Notes: a model not told the origin generated them from the letters alone. A stretch of 64,000 nt of DNA from Mactromeris polynyma (GCA_032209605.1 JASFXZ010000039.1:3472001-3536000), one strand, 5' to 3'; positions 1-15,300 are shown, numbered from the stretch's first letter. Numbers and translations: made by a program.

Positions 1-241
1 TGCTCTTTCCATCTATGCCGCTATAGACCAATATTTTATTTTTGTGTGAGAGTTCTAAATGAAACAGATATTCTTGAAAAAAGAAGTATCTTTCATTATG
101 GAAATAAAGCCAGTGTACATGTAGTATTCTTCTCAATTGATCTGAATTCAAAGTTTGTGAACAAACTGTTTAACACCCTGTAAAAGTTTCCATGATACAA
201 ATACTGTCACATAAGCAAATTTGTTCAATCACGTGACTTAC
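1..241 (-). other. Intron of the dynamin-like gene at the window edge
   Basis: This follows the donor at 241 on the minus strand. I see no convincing acceptor plus coding stretch for the next G-domain exon. One weak acceptor-like CTATAG sits near base 20, but its translation does not look like the family. Nothing else is recognisable. Confidence 0.4.
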
Positions 242-388
242 TCTATCTTCCTGTACCCCTCCAGCATTGTCGGTTTTGATAATGTACACAAAACCTAAAA
301 TTGTGTTATTTTGTATAAAATTCGTCAATTCTGACTCCAGAAATTCATTTTCTCCAATACCAGGTGTGTCCACGAGAACCAGCCCAGA
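242..388 (-). CDS. Dynamin-like gene, G3 (switch II) exon
   Basis: The acceptor TTTTATTTCAG|TCTGGG and the donor GATAGA|GTAAGT enclose 147 bases (49 codons), phase 0 on both sides. The translation starts SGLVLVDTPGIGENEFLESE: a hydrophobic strand, then DTPG (G3), whose Asp coordinates Mg through water. It continues ILGFVYIIKTDNAGGVQEDR, the following strand and loop. The next exon is outside the window or not recognisable in bases 1-170. Confidence 0.85.
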
Positions 389-3300
389 CTGAAATAAAAC
401 ACAGAAAATGATTCAACGATGTTTACATACATTTCAGTAACCTGTAATCACATTTTTAATACAGAATATGATAAAAAGATATTAAGTCTCCTATTATTTT
501 GTCAATAACATCACATATAAAAATCTCACAAAGTGAAGCCCATATATATGCCGTGCCTTCATGACAATTATCGCCTAGTTCTAAGTGATGATGATATTTC
601 TTACAACAAACACTGACAGTTCCACACAAAAACTTCATGCACGCTTAAATGCCCCACAATAAAACATTCATACGTAGTCAAACTTGTACTACGACCGTGA
701 TGATACTACTTTTATTGCGTGTTCATATAAAGGGTCACCAATTTGTGTAGCTAACTTATCTCGTTTACTTGTGGCTAAACAACATCAGTTTCTGCTTGAA
801 AAAATAAACGATCTATTCATTTTATTGTGTTACCTGTAGTAAGGGCAAGGGTAAATACACTTGTACTTCTTTGATGTTATGGTTTTCCCGCTCACTTGCA
901 GATTTCATAAAGGCGATTGCTTGAAGTTTTTCAAGCCCCTCTGTGTCCAGATCGAATTCTGCATCCGGTTTACCGTCTTTGTAGACGATTCTGGTGTGTT
1001 TTCTCTTATGGTACCGTATAATTGTAATAGTTGACGTAGAACTGTTGTTGTGAACGGGTAAAATGTCGTCTTCAAGCAGTAAATTCAGTACACTTGATTT
1101 GCCTGCGGACGTCTCACCTGTAATCAATTTGGTAACATATTTAAAGCTAAATCACACAGCGGAACGTATTTGCAGCCGCGGTTATAAAGACTGAAGAAAT
1201 TTATAAATACGTAAATGTGTGTAACATTTTAAATTGAAAATCCTGCATATTGATTGACATTTATACGTTATATAATAATTAGTTTAAGATAAGGTTACAC
1301 ATTGCAACTCAAGTATTTCAATAATGTATTCATTTGAAATCTAATTAAGTTTTTTTTTTAAATAAAAGTTATGAAATATTCTTGAACATAGTCGGCTCGA
1401 TATTCATGCATATTATAAATGAAAGTGAGAATTTCTGGAATTTGCCAAATAAATATTAGACCAGTGGAAAAATAGGAGGAAAAATATGCATAGACAACCT
1501 TTTGATGGATTTGTGTCATATTTAATATACTAAAAGTATAAAACTATCACACGATACAAAATGTTATTTTTTTGGGTAAAATGGTTGAAAATTTAAATAA
1601 AAATGGGAATTTTTGGAATTTGCCTATAACTATGTCAAATTATGCAATAAAACTACCCGAATTACTGTATTTAATAGATATTATTTAAAGTATAATTGAG
1701 GTCTTTGCAACCTTTTCAACAAACGTAGCAAGGCATACAATGTTCAAACTTTGCCCCGACTCCCCTATATAAATGCAAACTAATGCTTGTTCCCCTGACC
1801 AAAGACCTAAATACCATGGTATTTAGGTCTTTGCCCTGACCAAGTTCTGACCTCCTTGGAAACTACATGTGGACCCAGATCAAAGACTAATGCTGCATTG
1901 CGAAAATGCTGGTTCTTTTCAAAGACCTTTCAGTGCGACCTCTTTGTCAAAACCATACACTTTTGACGTAGTGTCACATCCAAGAATTGCATGATGGAAA
2001 ATAATATTTTTACACACATCTTTCATCCGAGTCCAGATGTAGTTTCAATGGAGGCCAGAACACGATCAGGGGAACAAGCATTAGTTTGCATATATGAAAG
2101 GAAGTCGGGGCAAAGTTTGAACGTTGTATGCTTTTTTACGTTTGTTGAAAAGGTTGCAATAACATCCCAAAACAACTACCACCTACGTCTGATGCATCTA
2201 CCATAGTATGTACCATAGTTTGTGGGTATTTCTAAAATACAGGACTGGAAAGGACATGATGATTTGGACCCGCTAGAATGGGGTTGGTAACAAACTATAT
2301 CCAGTGTCAACTGGAAGAGCGCCAGCTCCTGCTCACATAATGAAAGTTGTATGGTGCACTTGTCAAACTGGCTGCCGTACAGTAGCATGCAGCTACAATA
2401 ATGTTGGATTTGAATGTAGTTCAGCCTGCTTCACATGCAAAGGAGTCAGCTGTGAGATTGCCATCAGCCCAGGTTTGGCATTTGACTAAACATTGTGCAT
2501 ATATTATGCTGCATTAAGACACCGACATTGCTTCTATAATCAACTAAATACACAGTTTCATGTTTGTGAACGTTTTGAACCAATATTACATATTTTACAA
2601 AGTTAAAATGTTTAAGTCACTTTTAAGGAAATAAAGTATATGTACAAATTATCTATTAGTATTAAACATATAATATCAAAATGTTGCATATTTTGGGCTT
2701 GTTTAATTGTTTTGTGCTCAAAATAAATATGGCTTCCGGAAATCGGCATTTCCATTTATGTTTTCAGCACTTTTTACCTCAAAACCACATTTCTCGTTTG
2801 ATAAGATAGCATAATATTATCATATGTTATATTGAAGCGATAACATTTAGCTTATGTCATTTCTGTGACTTTCACTGTTCATTTTTTTATCAGTTAACAC
2901 CAACTTATACCAGAAATTCGTATCATTATTTATTTATTGTTTTGTAATATTTTACAAATAAATATTACATTCTACATCATAAACTGTTTCTATAATTTAT
3001 GTTATTGATTTTGCAATATAACATTCGTTCAAAATAACTATTCTGAAAATGTTATAGTTAGAATGAATAGTATATTAACAGATTCAAAAAGTTCCAATTT
3101 TTTATTATTTTTAAGTTTTACCCCAAAAACAGGTATTTTGTACTGTAATATAATATCTATTAATTCAGTAATTCTGGTAGTTTTGTTGCAAAATTTGACG
3201 TAGTTATAGGCAAATTCCAAAAATTCCCATTTTTTGTTATTTGTTTTAGTTTTACCCCAAAAAATCACATTTCACATGAACACAATATTTTGTACTGTAA

Positions 3301-6300
3301 TATAATATCTATTAAATACATTAATCTGGTAGTTTTGTTGCAAATGATTTGACATAGTTATTGGCAAATTCCAAAAATTCCCATTATTTTGTTATTTATT
3401 GTTAAGTTTTACCCAAAACAAATCACATTTCACACGATACAATGTTTCTATACTTTGGGTGTTTTGTATTGTTTATACTGTAATATAATATCTATTAAAT
3501 ACAGTAATTTTAGTATTATTATTACACAAATTGACATAGTCATAGGCAAATTCCAGAAATTCCCATTTTTATTTAAATGTTCAACCATTTTACCCCAAAA
3601 ATCACATTTTGCTCCGTGTGATTGTCCTATACTTTAAGTATATTAAATGAGGTGCCTTATATGACACAAATCTATAAATTATTTCTGTGCATTTTTTTCC
3701 CCAATTTTTTTTTTAATGGCCTATATGCAAACATTGCGTTTATCATTATTGTTGTTATACAATTATTTCTGGATTCACTTTTTACTTTCAATGGCTGGAG
3801 AAAAACGAAAACACTGCTTGGACAAGTAAGTGTACTAGTCAAATAAAGTCATGTTTTATGGAACACGAAAAATCGGTCAATGACGCTACCGGGAATCGAA
3901 CCCGGGTCTTGCCGGTCCGTTATGCTAACCACTACACTATCAGCCAAAGGAAAGTGGCCTGTGAATTTTACGATATTATGTAAAAGTCGATATATCAAAT
4001 ATCTGCATATGTATGCATGTATAGATTTAGATACGTGTGTATGATTGCAATAATAACATAACGTATTGGGTCAATGCATGATAGTTTATACCACAGTTTT
4101 ATTGATTGTGAAATGCTTTATTACTGTCTAACCTGCAACAATAATGAGACATTCGCCTTGGTCTAGATGTGATATGTGAGATTCGCAGTCAGCAGCCAGA
4201 TCCTGACTTGTCCCCTCTGTTCTCAGTAGTCCCTCCATTAATTGACTGTTCCTTTTATAATCCTCCATATTTGACCCTTCTTTCAGTATTATAGACATCA
4301 TTTGTCTCATCACCGATACAAGTTTTGTCCGTCTGTTTGCATCATCTTGTCCAGCCAAATGTACAGTTTTCTCTATCTGAAATTGTACAGAAACAAGATA
4401 AACTTACTTTCCATTTGGTGTAAAAATCCAATCCAGCTCAATATTTCGGCCAAAGTTGGCATTTTTCAAGAGAACACGATATTACACAATATCAATATCA
4501 ATATGCAATAGTTTTGCTTTTATATAATAACATGTTTTGCATTTGATGAATACGCTTACAGTCCTATACTATTGTATATTGATATTATGTAATAGTGTGT
4601 TCTTTGCTCTTGAAAAATGCCAACATTGTTGAGGGGATCACAGTGCATATACCGTATAATGTAAAAGTTAGTTTAAATTGGTGGTTAGTAAGCAATATGA
4701 GCATATATATGATTATATAATTTTTGTGTCATGTAAAAAATATGAATGCATCGTCTAGCTTTAACCAGCGCTTGTTTAACGAGTTCGATCAAAATGTGTT
4801 TGGATTTTATACTGTTCCAAAATGCCGTCTTCTGTATCAAGATTTATCCCGTTCCTGTTTGACTCTAAGAATCGCCATAAAATCGCATGAACATTGACTG
4901 CAATGTTTTGTTAGAACAAAAATCATCATAGGGAGCTGTTAATCATTATGTATAACTTTGATGTATTCGTTATATACTAGACCTTGTAAACAGTCGCAGC
5001 TTCGCGATGTCTTTTGTTTGCTGTTTTATGCTTTTCAAACAAGCAGGGTAAGTTCGTCTGATTACACCGGACCTTTTTCTTATTTTTCTGTTCGGCAAAT
5101 TGTTTTCATTTAGCTGCTGACTGATATAAGATATGATGTAAAGGCAGCTGATACGAGTATATACTTTAGAATGAAATTAAAAATGATATTGCATACTCCC
5201 TTCATCGTATCTGAAAGTACTTGCAGAAGCGTGGAAGTCTCTTAATTTTCTTGGTTAATAATACCTTTACAAAGAGGCTTAAAGCACAATAAATATTATT
5301 GTGAATGTTGCGTGTATTGTTTATAACCCTCAATTAACTAACCAAATGCGAAGACTAAAACTTGTTGTCTTCATAATTGTTGAGGATTATTTTCAAAGTA
5401 TATGTATTACTAAACTTTATTGAAAAAACTATAATGCATTCGTATCTAGTCGTTTTAAATGCAGTAAAATAACACAAATTAACAGACAATGAAATAAACA
5501 AATTATCGTATTGAGTTTCAAACAGCTTTGTCTGGTATTTCCGTCTTATTGTTGTTTTATAGGTTGCGATTATATCTATAGGTTAAACAGTTGATGTAAA
5601 GTTGATTTTAGGAAAGATTATAAAGTGAATAGTTATTGTCAGCGAGGACTCAAAAGAGGTTCAACAAATTATATTAGTACAGACATTTTATGTATTGCCG
5701 GGTAATTACCCAGGTACATCTTTCGACATTTTAATTGCAACTAACTCATGAGTCACAGTTTCACATATCTTAGATGTCCGTAAACACGTCATTTATAAAT
5801 TAAAGTTGAAACCATTTATTTCTAGAATATGTGTTATTACTTACAAAATTGTCTTTCAAACTGAAGGCAAAACTTGGCTTACTATTTCCTTCGTTTGTAT
5901 ATTATGTTATAATGCTGTTTTAAGTGTTATCAAAATGTATATTTATTCAACCTGATCCATGCCCTACTTTTTTTATAACAATAATATTTCATTGGACGCA
6001 TTTATTTAACCGACTGTGACAGTTATGACATACGATATTCAGAGTTTTGGAGAACAGGTGTAACATTATAAATATATAAGTATATCAATAATTACTGTCT
6101 TCGTACAGATCGCAAAAAAAAGAACATAAAGGTACCAGCGACACCTATGCAACATTATCGAAAACTCTCTGGACAAAAGCGTTGGAAACAATACTTTTGG
6201 TTTCCATAACGATGATGCCTAACTAACAACACAGTAGATTAGTTTTTATATAACAATTATGCAACCGATAATAATTGACTTTCTGTCTAAATAAATTCCA

Positions 6301-9300
6301 TCATGATTTGATTTAGATTCTTAATTAGTCGGACTTCTGACTATACAATTTGTTTTGAAAATGCTCGACAATCGTTAATGAAACGGATCCCTGACATAAT
6401 CACAACACAATATTTTTGAAAAAATATTTCTACCTCTTCTTTCGATTTTCTTCCTTTAAGTTTCCAGTAATCTAACACGAATCTCTCTTTCATTTCAGTA
6501 ACTGTTTCTAATCCATCGATATCTATGTCATGTTCTATAGCGTATTCAAATGTATCAGCAATATCGTCAAGCCCCTCAATGAAATCTAGTTCATAGTCGT
6601 TCGTTTCCATCATGTTTGCGATACTTTTTAATGTTTATTCCTCAAAGATAATCTTCGTTAGAGTCACTTCCAAATTTGTGAAGACTGGTGAAACATTAAT
6701 ATGTATCCAAAACGCTTGTTCTGAGCTTTTCTTGTCTGCAAGCATGAACATATGTAACAGAATATAAACTTAATCAAACTGATTTTTTTCTTTATTAATC
6801 AACCACATTCAAAATGCTTTTAAAATCCATCACCTATACGATTACAATCCTGAGTTGAAAATGCTTTAAATTATTTGCAGTATTGAAGATACGACCTCGT
6901 ACGGTCGATCTGTGGTAGTGGGGTGTCTTTCAATGACTAGTTCTGTTTTAAACTTTTGTGACGTGATCACATACCGTGACTATTTTGTGTGTCAAGATGA
7001 CAGATTTCGCTGAAACCTGTGGTATTGAATTATCTGGAAAGAATTCAAATCAAGGAATGTGTACACACCCTTAGTTAAGTTTCGAAAAGTTTAATCGTTG
7101 AACATAATTTTTAAAAAATGTGTTACAGCGAATATATATATAGCTCGTTATCTTGCATTTGTATCTGTGTTTTTGATATACCCTGTTATATGCATGACAT
7201 ACTTTTCAAATGTGTTGACTGGGCGATGAACTCATTTATTTATGCCAATAAATGTGTTGACTTTACTTGATAAAAATGGCATAAAACTTGTTGTATTCGC
7301 AGGTCACGTGATTATAGTCTACTTAGAATTTATTTTTACTATTGACTAATCAATACGTGGATTTCGACTGTAGGCGATACATTCAGTGCGTGATATGTTA
7401 TCACAATTTTATTGCATATCATTGCATTGAGAATAATAGTATATCACATTCTTTTGCATTCTTTTGCATTGCATTGAGAATAATATTTTATCACATTTTA
7501 TTGCATTTGCATTGCATAGCATTGAAAATAATATTTTATCACATTTTATTGCATTTGCATTGCATAGCATTGAAAATAATATTTTATCACATTTTATTGC
7601 ATTTGCATTGCATAGCATTGAGAATAATATTTTATCACATTTTATTGCATTTGCATTGCATAGCATTGAAAATAATATTTTATCACATTTTTTATCAAAT
7701 TAATCTAAATGTCATGAACTTAATTGTCGACAATTAATAAACTTTTCCAGAAAGTTAATACTTCTACACATATCATATAGTGACAATAATCCATCGATAA
7801 CGTCAACTGACATATAGGCTGCGTGATGGCACCTTAGGCCTTCCATGTTTGCCAATGGATAGAGCACTCCAATGCCAACCTACTGGTAGAGGGTTCGATC
7901 CGCGGGTAGAGCATACGTCCCCTTTTCCTCCACCTCTGATTCACAAGGGGTCAATACTGGTTGGTAAGCCGGGAATGCCGGTAGAGTCAACAAATCACGT
8001 TATATGCTCAACCGTTATCAAGTTAGGTCACTAAACAACGAGAGAGTCTGGTATTAGTAAGACTTTATACAAGAATTCTTGTAAAAATCACATATTTCGC
8101 CAATGTGCATTTTTTGGATAAAATAATCTGATATGTGAAGAAATAGTCAATTTTGTTGCAAATAAGTTGTATTTTCAACGAAATTTTGCATAATTAATTT
8201 GCACCTCAGTTATTTTTGTAATCGGATGTTTCCATGCTGAATGGAGGTTATTAAATATCCAATTATATGATACATTAAGGAATGGTTTGTCATTTTGAAT
8301 CAGCGTTATTTCATTTGTGGGAATTTGCTATGGATGTAATTCATAGAATAGTATAAAATTTGGGAAGTTTTTCTCAAAACCGATCAAGCCGAACTGACTG
8401 AAGACAGTTGTTTACAACGCATCTCCATGACAGATGAGAACCTTACTCTCAGATAATAATCTACATTTAACATGATATCGGTTCGTCTGCTTTCCTTAAA
8501 TTTCAAGATAAAAATCTACTAGAGTAATTAAATAAGTCGATGCTTTTTGTGAAGTATGTCACAGATTGAAACCACTATGCAACGATTTAGCGTCACTCTA
8601 AATACAATACAATACAATATCATTTATTGCATAAAACATATTACAATGTTTATAGCAAACAATAATCTATTCTATACAACATGTAGAAGAAATACATGGA
8701 TTTTCAAAGAGCATACAAATTTTACATCATTTTCATACATTTGTTTGATTTCTACATAAATTGGCAAAGTAAATAAATTTCGCAAGATTACAGGTAGTTT
8801 TTGGATTTCCGCACATAAGATTCGTAAATTTCTGTATATTTGGCCAGGTGTAATAATAGCGTTTTAAGTATTGAATTCTAAGATTTCTGTATTTTGGACA
8901 GATAAGTAAGAAGTGATATTCATTTTCTATCATATTTAAGTTACAATAATTACAAATTCTTTGATTTTTAGGTTGATTTTGATATCTTCCGCGTTCAATT
9001 TCCAAGTCATGAGAAGAAGTTCGAAATTTGGTTAGAGCTATTCTGAATTTTTTGTTTTTAATGAAGTTAAAATATAGTTCCAACGAAAATGAATGTTTAA
9101 ATAAACAGTATGTATTTAAGCGTCCTGAGTTATTAATTGATGAGTACCAACCTTGATAATACATATCTAATATTCTTTGTTTTAATTGGATATAATTAAT
9201 TGATATTTCATATTGGTTTAGCCATATAAATGATAACCCACATTCATCAATAATACGTTTTACTTGAAACGCCCAATTAGTATATACACAACCATTATCT

Positions 9301-12300
9301 ACATCTGTTTTAAGCATATTATATAAATAAGCATGTCGTTCTGCATTCATGGTATAGCCTTGACGCGTATCGTGTTTCGTGCAACTTGACTAAATCAAAA
9401 TATTTCATAATGCGTCGGCCTTTTTCAAATATGTTAGAAATAATTATGTAAACCAATTCATTAATTTCACATTCAGACTGACGTGCCATTAGAAATTAAG
9501 CTGTTTAAAGCTTCCTGGTTTTATTGAAGTTCAATTTTACAATTTAACAATAAGGATTATTGTAAAATGTCAATAATTATGTTTACAAAGTACCCACTTT
9601 CCTGCTCAGCAAGGAATTCTTCTTCGAGAGAAAAATCAATACAGTTTGAAATTCAATCTTCGTGTGTAAACATTTACTACGAAGCGCCATACAAAGAACT
9701 TTTGGGCCAATTACAAGTACATACATCTATATGTTTATTGAATTTAATTAGAAATTTATTTTTAAACTGACGTACATTATGTGTGTATTTACGTTTACTT
9801 AATATACGTGGCCACCGGTTTCCAATGAGAGCGACGCCTCCGGAAGACTGTTCGTAATTTTAGACTGTTTGAGGATTGTGCATGATACTGATGATAACCT
9901 AGTTCCAAAAGCACCCTGGTCCGTTTCGTTCCCGATGTAACGCATCATATACGGGACCTAGGTTTTTTAAATTCTCATCTTAAAATCTGTTAATTCTGTA
10001 AGTGGTAGAGTGGGGGGGTCGAACCTGCGAATCATGGATTAGAAGTCTAGCGCGTTACCACTGGACCATGGATCCGTTACGGCGTACCTTATCGCTGGTA
10101 CTGTGAGATCATTCAGCATGCTATCAGGAAAAAGTTGCCGTATGTCGAGTTTTCCGTCCCACTGGCATTGTTGTAGCAATACAAAGACGGTAACACATGC
10201 AGCAGATACAGTGTAACCTTACTGTGATACCAAGCCGTACCACGACACGTGACACGATACCACAGTCAGTCACACTGACCTGTTACCGGGCCAACCAGTC
10301 CTAGCACTGTCATGCTTATGCCGAGCATAGGCAAAGGAGGCGAAGTACCTTTGTAAGGACTCTGGTATGTTGGGATAGGATCGAACACGCGACATTCCTC
10401 ATTTGAGGAGATCGCCGCACCACCAAGCCTCAGTACTGGGCCGTTCATATTGATGAGGATACTAATCGAATTATTTGTTTAAGTTAACATTTTTAATTTT
10501 TTGTTTTGATAATAATGATATAAGCGGATTCAAAATGTATACAGTAAAACTTCACTTAAAGACCATCGCAATAATAAGACCTCACTTTTCACGTCCATCT
10601 TGACTGTTCCGTTCTATATTCAATCTCAATATTAAGACCACCTCAATATTAAGACCAGTTTTCAAGGGTCCCAGTGGTGGTCTTATTATTGAGGTTTTAC
10701 TGTATATTTGTATGTTACAATGTATCTGTAGTGCAATTAAGTGTCAAATACTGTACTGCATATATACACCGCCTGTCGGAAGTTAAATGTATATATACTC
10801 ATGCATTGTTTCATACAAGGATCAATACCACGCCGACAAAGCAGTGATAGAATCAGATCTGTATGTACATGAAACCCTTTAAACGTAGTTTCATGGAAAC
10901 AGGTTACCCTGACAGTTCGCGGGTTCATTTAGATCATTTAAAATGCGGGATGTCGGCTGAAGAATTTCTTCAAACTCGATGACAAACGTCTGCTAGAATA
11001 CAATGTTAACCAGGGACGTACCTGGGTGATACAGAACTTTGTGCAATATATAACAGTGGGCTATTCAATGAGAGGTGACGCTATGATTGGTGGATGGATG
11101 CAGAAGGGGTCGTGATGGAGGTGACGCTATGATTGGTGGATGGATGCAGGAGCGGTCGTGATGGAGGTGACGCTATGATTGGTGGATGGATGCAGAAGGG
11201 GTCGTGATGGAGGTGACGCTATGATTGGTGGATGGATGCAGGAGCGGTCGTGATGAAGGCGACGCTATGATTGGTGGATGGATGCAGAAGGGGTCGTGAT
11301 GGAGGTGACGCTATGATTGGTGGATGGATGCAGGAGCGGTCTTGATGGAGGTGACGCTATGATTGGTGGATGGATGCAAAAGGGGTCGTGATGGACGCTA
11401 TGATCGGTGGATAGATGCAGTGGGGGCGTGATGGAGGTGACGCTTTGATTGTTGGATGGATGCAGAAGGGGTCGTGATGGACGCTATGATTGGTGGATGG
11501 ATGCAGAAGGGGTCGTGATGGAGGTGACGCTATGATTGGTGGATGGATGCAGGAGGGGTCGTGATGGACGCTATGATTGGTGGATGGATGCAGAAGGGGT
11601 CGTGATGGACGTTATGATTGGTGGATGGATGCAGAAGGGGTCGTGATGGACGCTATGATTGGTGGATGGATGCAGGAGGGGTCGTGATGGAGGTGACGCT
11701 ATGATTGGTGGATGGATGCAGGAGGGGTCGTGATGGACGCTATGATTGTTGGATGGATGCAGAAGGAGTCGTGATAAGGTGACGCTATGATTGGTGGATG
11801 GATGCAGGAGGGGTCGTGATGGAGGTGACGCTATGATTGGTGGATGGATGCAGGAGGGGTCGTGATGGACGCTATGATTGGTGGATGGATGCAGAAGGGG
11901 TCGTGATGGAGGTGACGCTATTATTGGTGGATGGATGCAGGAGGGGTCGTGATGGACGCTTTGATTGGTGGATGGATGCAGAAGGGGTCGTGATGGAGGT
12001 GAGGCTATGATTGGTGGATGGATGCAGAAGGGGTCGTGATGGATACTATGATTGGTGGATGAATGCAGGAGGGGTCGTGATGGACGCTATGATTGGTGGA
12101 TGGATGCAGAAGGGGTCGTGATGGAGGTGACGCTATGATTGGTGGATGGATGCAGAAGGGGTCATGATGGACGCTATGATTGGTGGATGGATGCAGAAGG
12201 ATAAAGTTTCTGTTTTATAACAATATGATACATAAATCTAATACGTTGTTGCCCATAACTTTATCATCACTGTTATTACGCTGCATTCATTCTCAAGTTT

Positions 12301-15300
12301 CTTTTGTTAAATTTACTTCTTTATTTGTACTGCAGCTAAAATCCGTACACTCCTGACATTTTAGCTATAACATAAAGTACGACGTAATGTGGGAATTAAT
12401 GCGCCCCCAGTCTTCCTAGAATTCCAAAATTGGATACCACACGTTTTTTACTCACATTGTTATCAAAAGGATCTGATTACCGGAATGAGTGGTAATTATT
12501 TATTCTCATTGAAAGCATTTTCCTCGAGCGAAACATTCAAATAGATTTAGTGGTTATGTTTTGTCACATACCTACGAGTTTACGAATAAATTGCAAAATC
12601 ATTAAAGCTGCTACAACGCTACGTAGTAAGATATCTTGTTGATAATTTATGGCATAAGTGGATTTTTTTATTTATATTTTTGTTAATATATGCATAAATT
12701 TGAATGAAAGATGAATACGGCTTTTTGATTGCATGTTTTTGGTAGCAAGAAGATTCGGATTTACGACACATCATCCGTCCACTGGTATTAAATCAGAAAT
12801 CATCACTGATTAGTCGAAAACATTTCATACGCGTACGGCTGCATGAAACAAGCTTACAAGTTCATTGCAATCAACTCAATTCGTGTTTACACATCACAAT
12901 TTGAGCATAAGTATTAAATATATACATTGTACAACAATTACGGGGCGTTGGTATATAGGCCTATAAGCAAAACATACAAGAAACAGATTGTTACAATGCA
13001 AGGAACGTAACTTTTCACACCCATATGTGACGATGCAACTTTACTTGTTAATATCAGTGCCGACGAAACATTTATTATCAGTACTAAATTTTATGATTCG
13101 TTTTAGAACAATTGAAAGACTCAATGGACAGTATAGTTGGGGATATTTTATAACCTGGCTCCATAAAACATATAAAATTGAAATGAAAAAAGTCTGATAT
13201 TGTTTTTTTGTATAATAAAACTATGCAACAAACCACCTCTACATGTACAGTGGTACTTTTTATATCGAAATCTAGATTATACACAATCTCTTTTGACTAA
13301 CTATTTGTGTTCTGAACTGAAACTGTAAATTATTGAAATTTCTTACAGTAATATACTACATACCGAGGCCACTGAGTGACCACAGCGTTCGTGGAAGTTC
13401 TAAACGGAACTGATATCACGTATAGCATACTGCTAATTGATTGGTGCCCTATCTGAACCTACGGTTATCATTGATTAAAATTCTTACATATCGACAAAAA
13501 TCGTTGATATATCGATATCAATTGTATCAATGACAGCCCTATCTGACCCTTGTCAAAACTCTAAAACATGTACAGTAAAATCTCACCTAAATAATAAGGC
13601 CACCTCAAAATTAAGAACACAATTTTCAAATCCATTTCCACTCTTTTGGTCATTATTCAACCTCAATTTTAAGACCACCTCAATATTAAGACCACCTCAA
13701 TATCAAGACCACCTCAATATTAAGACCACCTCAATATTAAGACCATCTCAATATTAAGACCACCTCAATATTAAGACCAGTTTCAAGGGTCCCAATTGTG
13801 GTCTTTTTAGTTAGGACAGATCTCCGTTAATAGTGCATTATCAAAGCAATGTAGTAACAAGAAAATCAAATAATAACGTTTATTCTTACCAATGATTTGA
13901 GAAAAATGTTTGTTAAACAATAGTATTGCGTTAGACCAAATATGTTTAAATTCTTGGAATTATTACTATTGAGAAATGAAATTCAGTTATGCAAACTAGC
14001 TTTATATTACAAGAAAGTTTTAGTTATAAGAAATAATGTATAGAATATTATAAACTGATGTATTAATATAAATGATATATACTCAGTGCATTTAATAACG
14101 CGTATTGTGGGATTTCTGGATTTTTCATTAAATGACTTTTAGGGTACAAGAATAGAACTTGACACGACATGATTGCATGTGTATGCAAAAGATATGCTAA
14201 ACTTCATGACAATCGACAAGTATTTTAATAAAAAATGAGTTTCAAAAGTAATAAAATGAAATTTAAAGAAGTGTGGTTGGTAAAAAATGTGCGTTTTTAA
14301 ATGTACTAAGTATATTTATATAGTTAATCCTCGACTGTCAATGAGTTAAGTGTCAAGATAACTAAAAAAGAGCTGTGCAGTAAAATCTTACTTTAAGACC
14401 ACCTCAATAATAAGACCACCTCGAAATTAAGAACACACTTTTCAAGTCCATTTTCGCTGCTTTGCTCTTTATTCAACCTCAATATTAAGACCACCTCAAT
14501 AAGAAGACCATTTTCCAAGAGTCCCAAAGGTGGTCTTCTTATGGAGGTTTTACCAAGCAATCACGTGAACACTTTTATGTATATATACGAAATGTTTTGT
14601 ATAAATGATGTATTTTGTCACGGATCTATATAGGTCCGTGATTGTGTACAAGTCTAAATAAAAAAATGTGTGTTCATATAACCAAGGTCGAAACTTTCGA
14701 CAATTACAATGCTTCACTTCCTCGTCTTCTTTTTTACACATTTAACGATGATAATTACATTGTGAAGTTTCGAAATAGTTTAAAACTTGAAATAAGCTGA
14801 ATGTTAGTTGTGATTGAAATGATACCTGTATATAATGACATACACGGTTGTTTACTTTAAATGTTCGCCAGATAAAGTAGATGTATAGGAATGCATGACA
14901 AATTATGGGATAATTACGCGTGCATGCAATGATAAGATCTCGTTACCCCCAATGATTTTACAAAGATGAGAATATTGATATAGACAAGTCGAACACTTAA
15001 ATCCTGAAGGTTAAGTGGGTTCAATGTCATTTTCAGTCAGAACATTATTTTGTCGGCAACGTTTGGAGTTGAATCCAAGTATTTGTCTGAATTTACGACT
15101 CATCTCAGTGTGAGAAATTTCTCAAGTTAGTTTAACCGTATCTTACATACGTAATACAAAGTTATTGCAGAAATTATGATAACTATTTAACAGACCATCT
15201 TTTCCTTGAACTATATTGTAAGATTTTAGTGTTTGTGGTTTATTCAAACAGATGTGGTTAGGGATATTTCATGTATCATGACACAGACTATAACACTAGA

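Noticed and set aside
3881..3946. Functional tRNA gene on the minus strand
   Set aside because: The B box is good but the acceptor stem fails to pair and the anticodon arm is too short. The tRNA-like heads at 10005, 7849 and 25193 fail in similar ways or continue into SINE bodies.
8733..9350. Host protein gene of 205 residues
   Set aside because: The sequence matches LINE ORF2 C-termini and is followed by a microsatellite tail.
9319..9489. 56-residue minus-strand frame starting MARQSECEINELVY, just upstream of the LINE
   Set aside because: It reads cleanly but has no recognised family and no splice donor. It overlaps the LINE fragment start, so it is too weak to call.
11071..12199. CRISPR-like array of regularly spaced repeats
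   Set aside because: Units are directly abutting with no unique spacers, and the genome is eukaryotic. The same holds for the 19744, 22021 and 62068 arrays.
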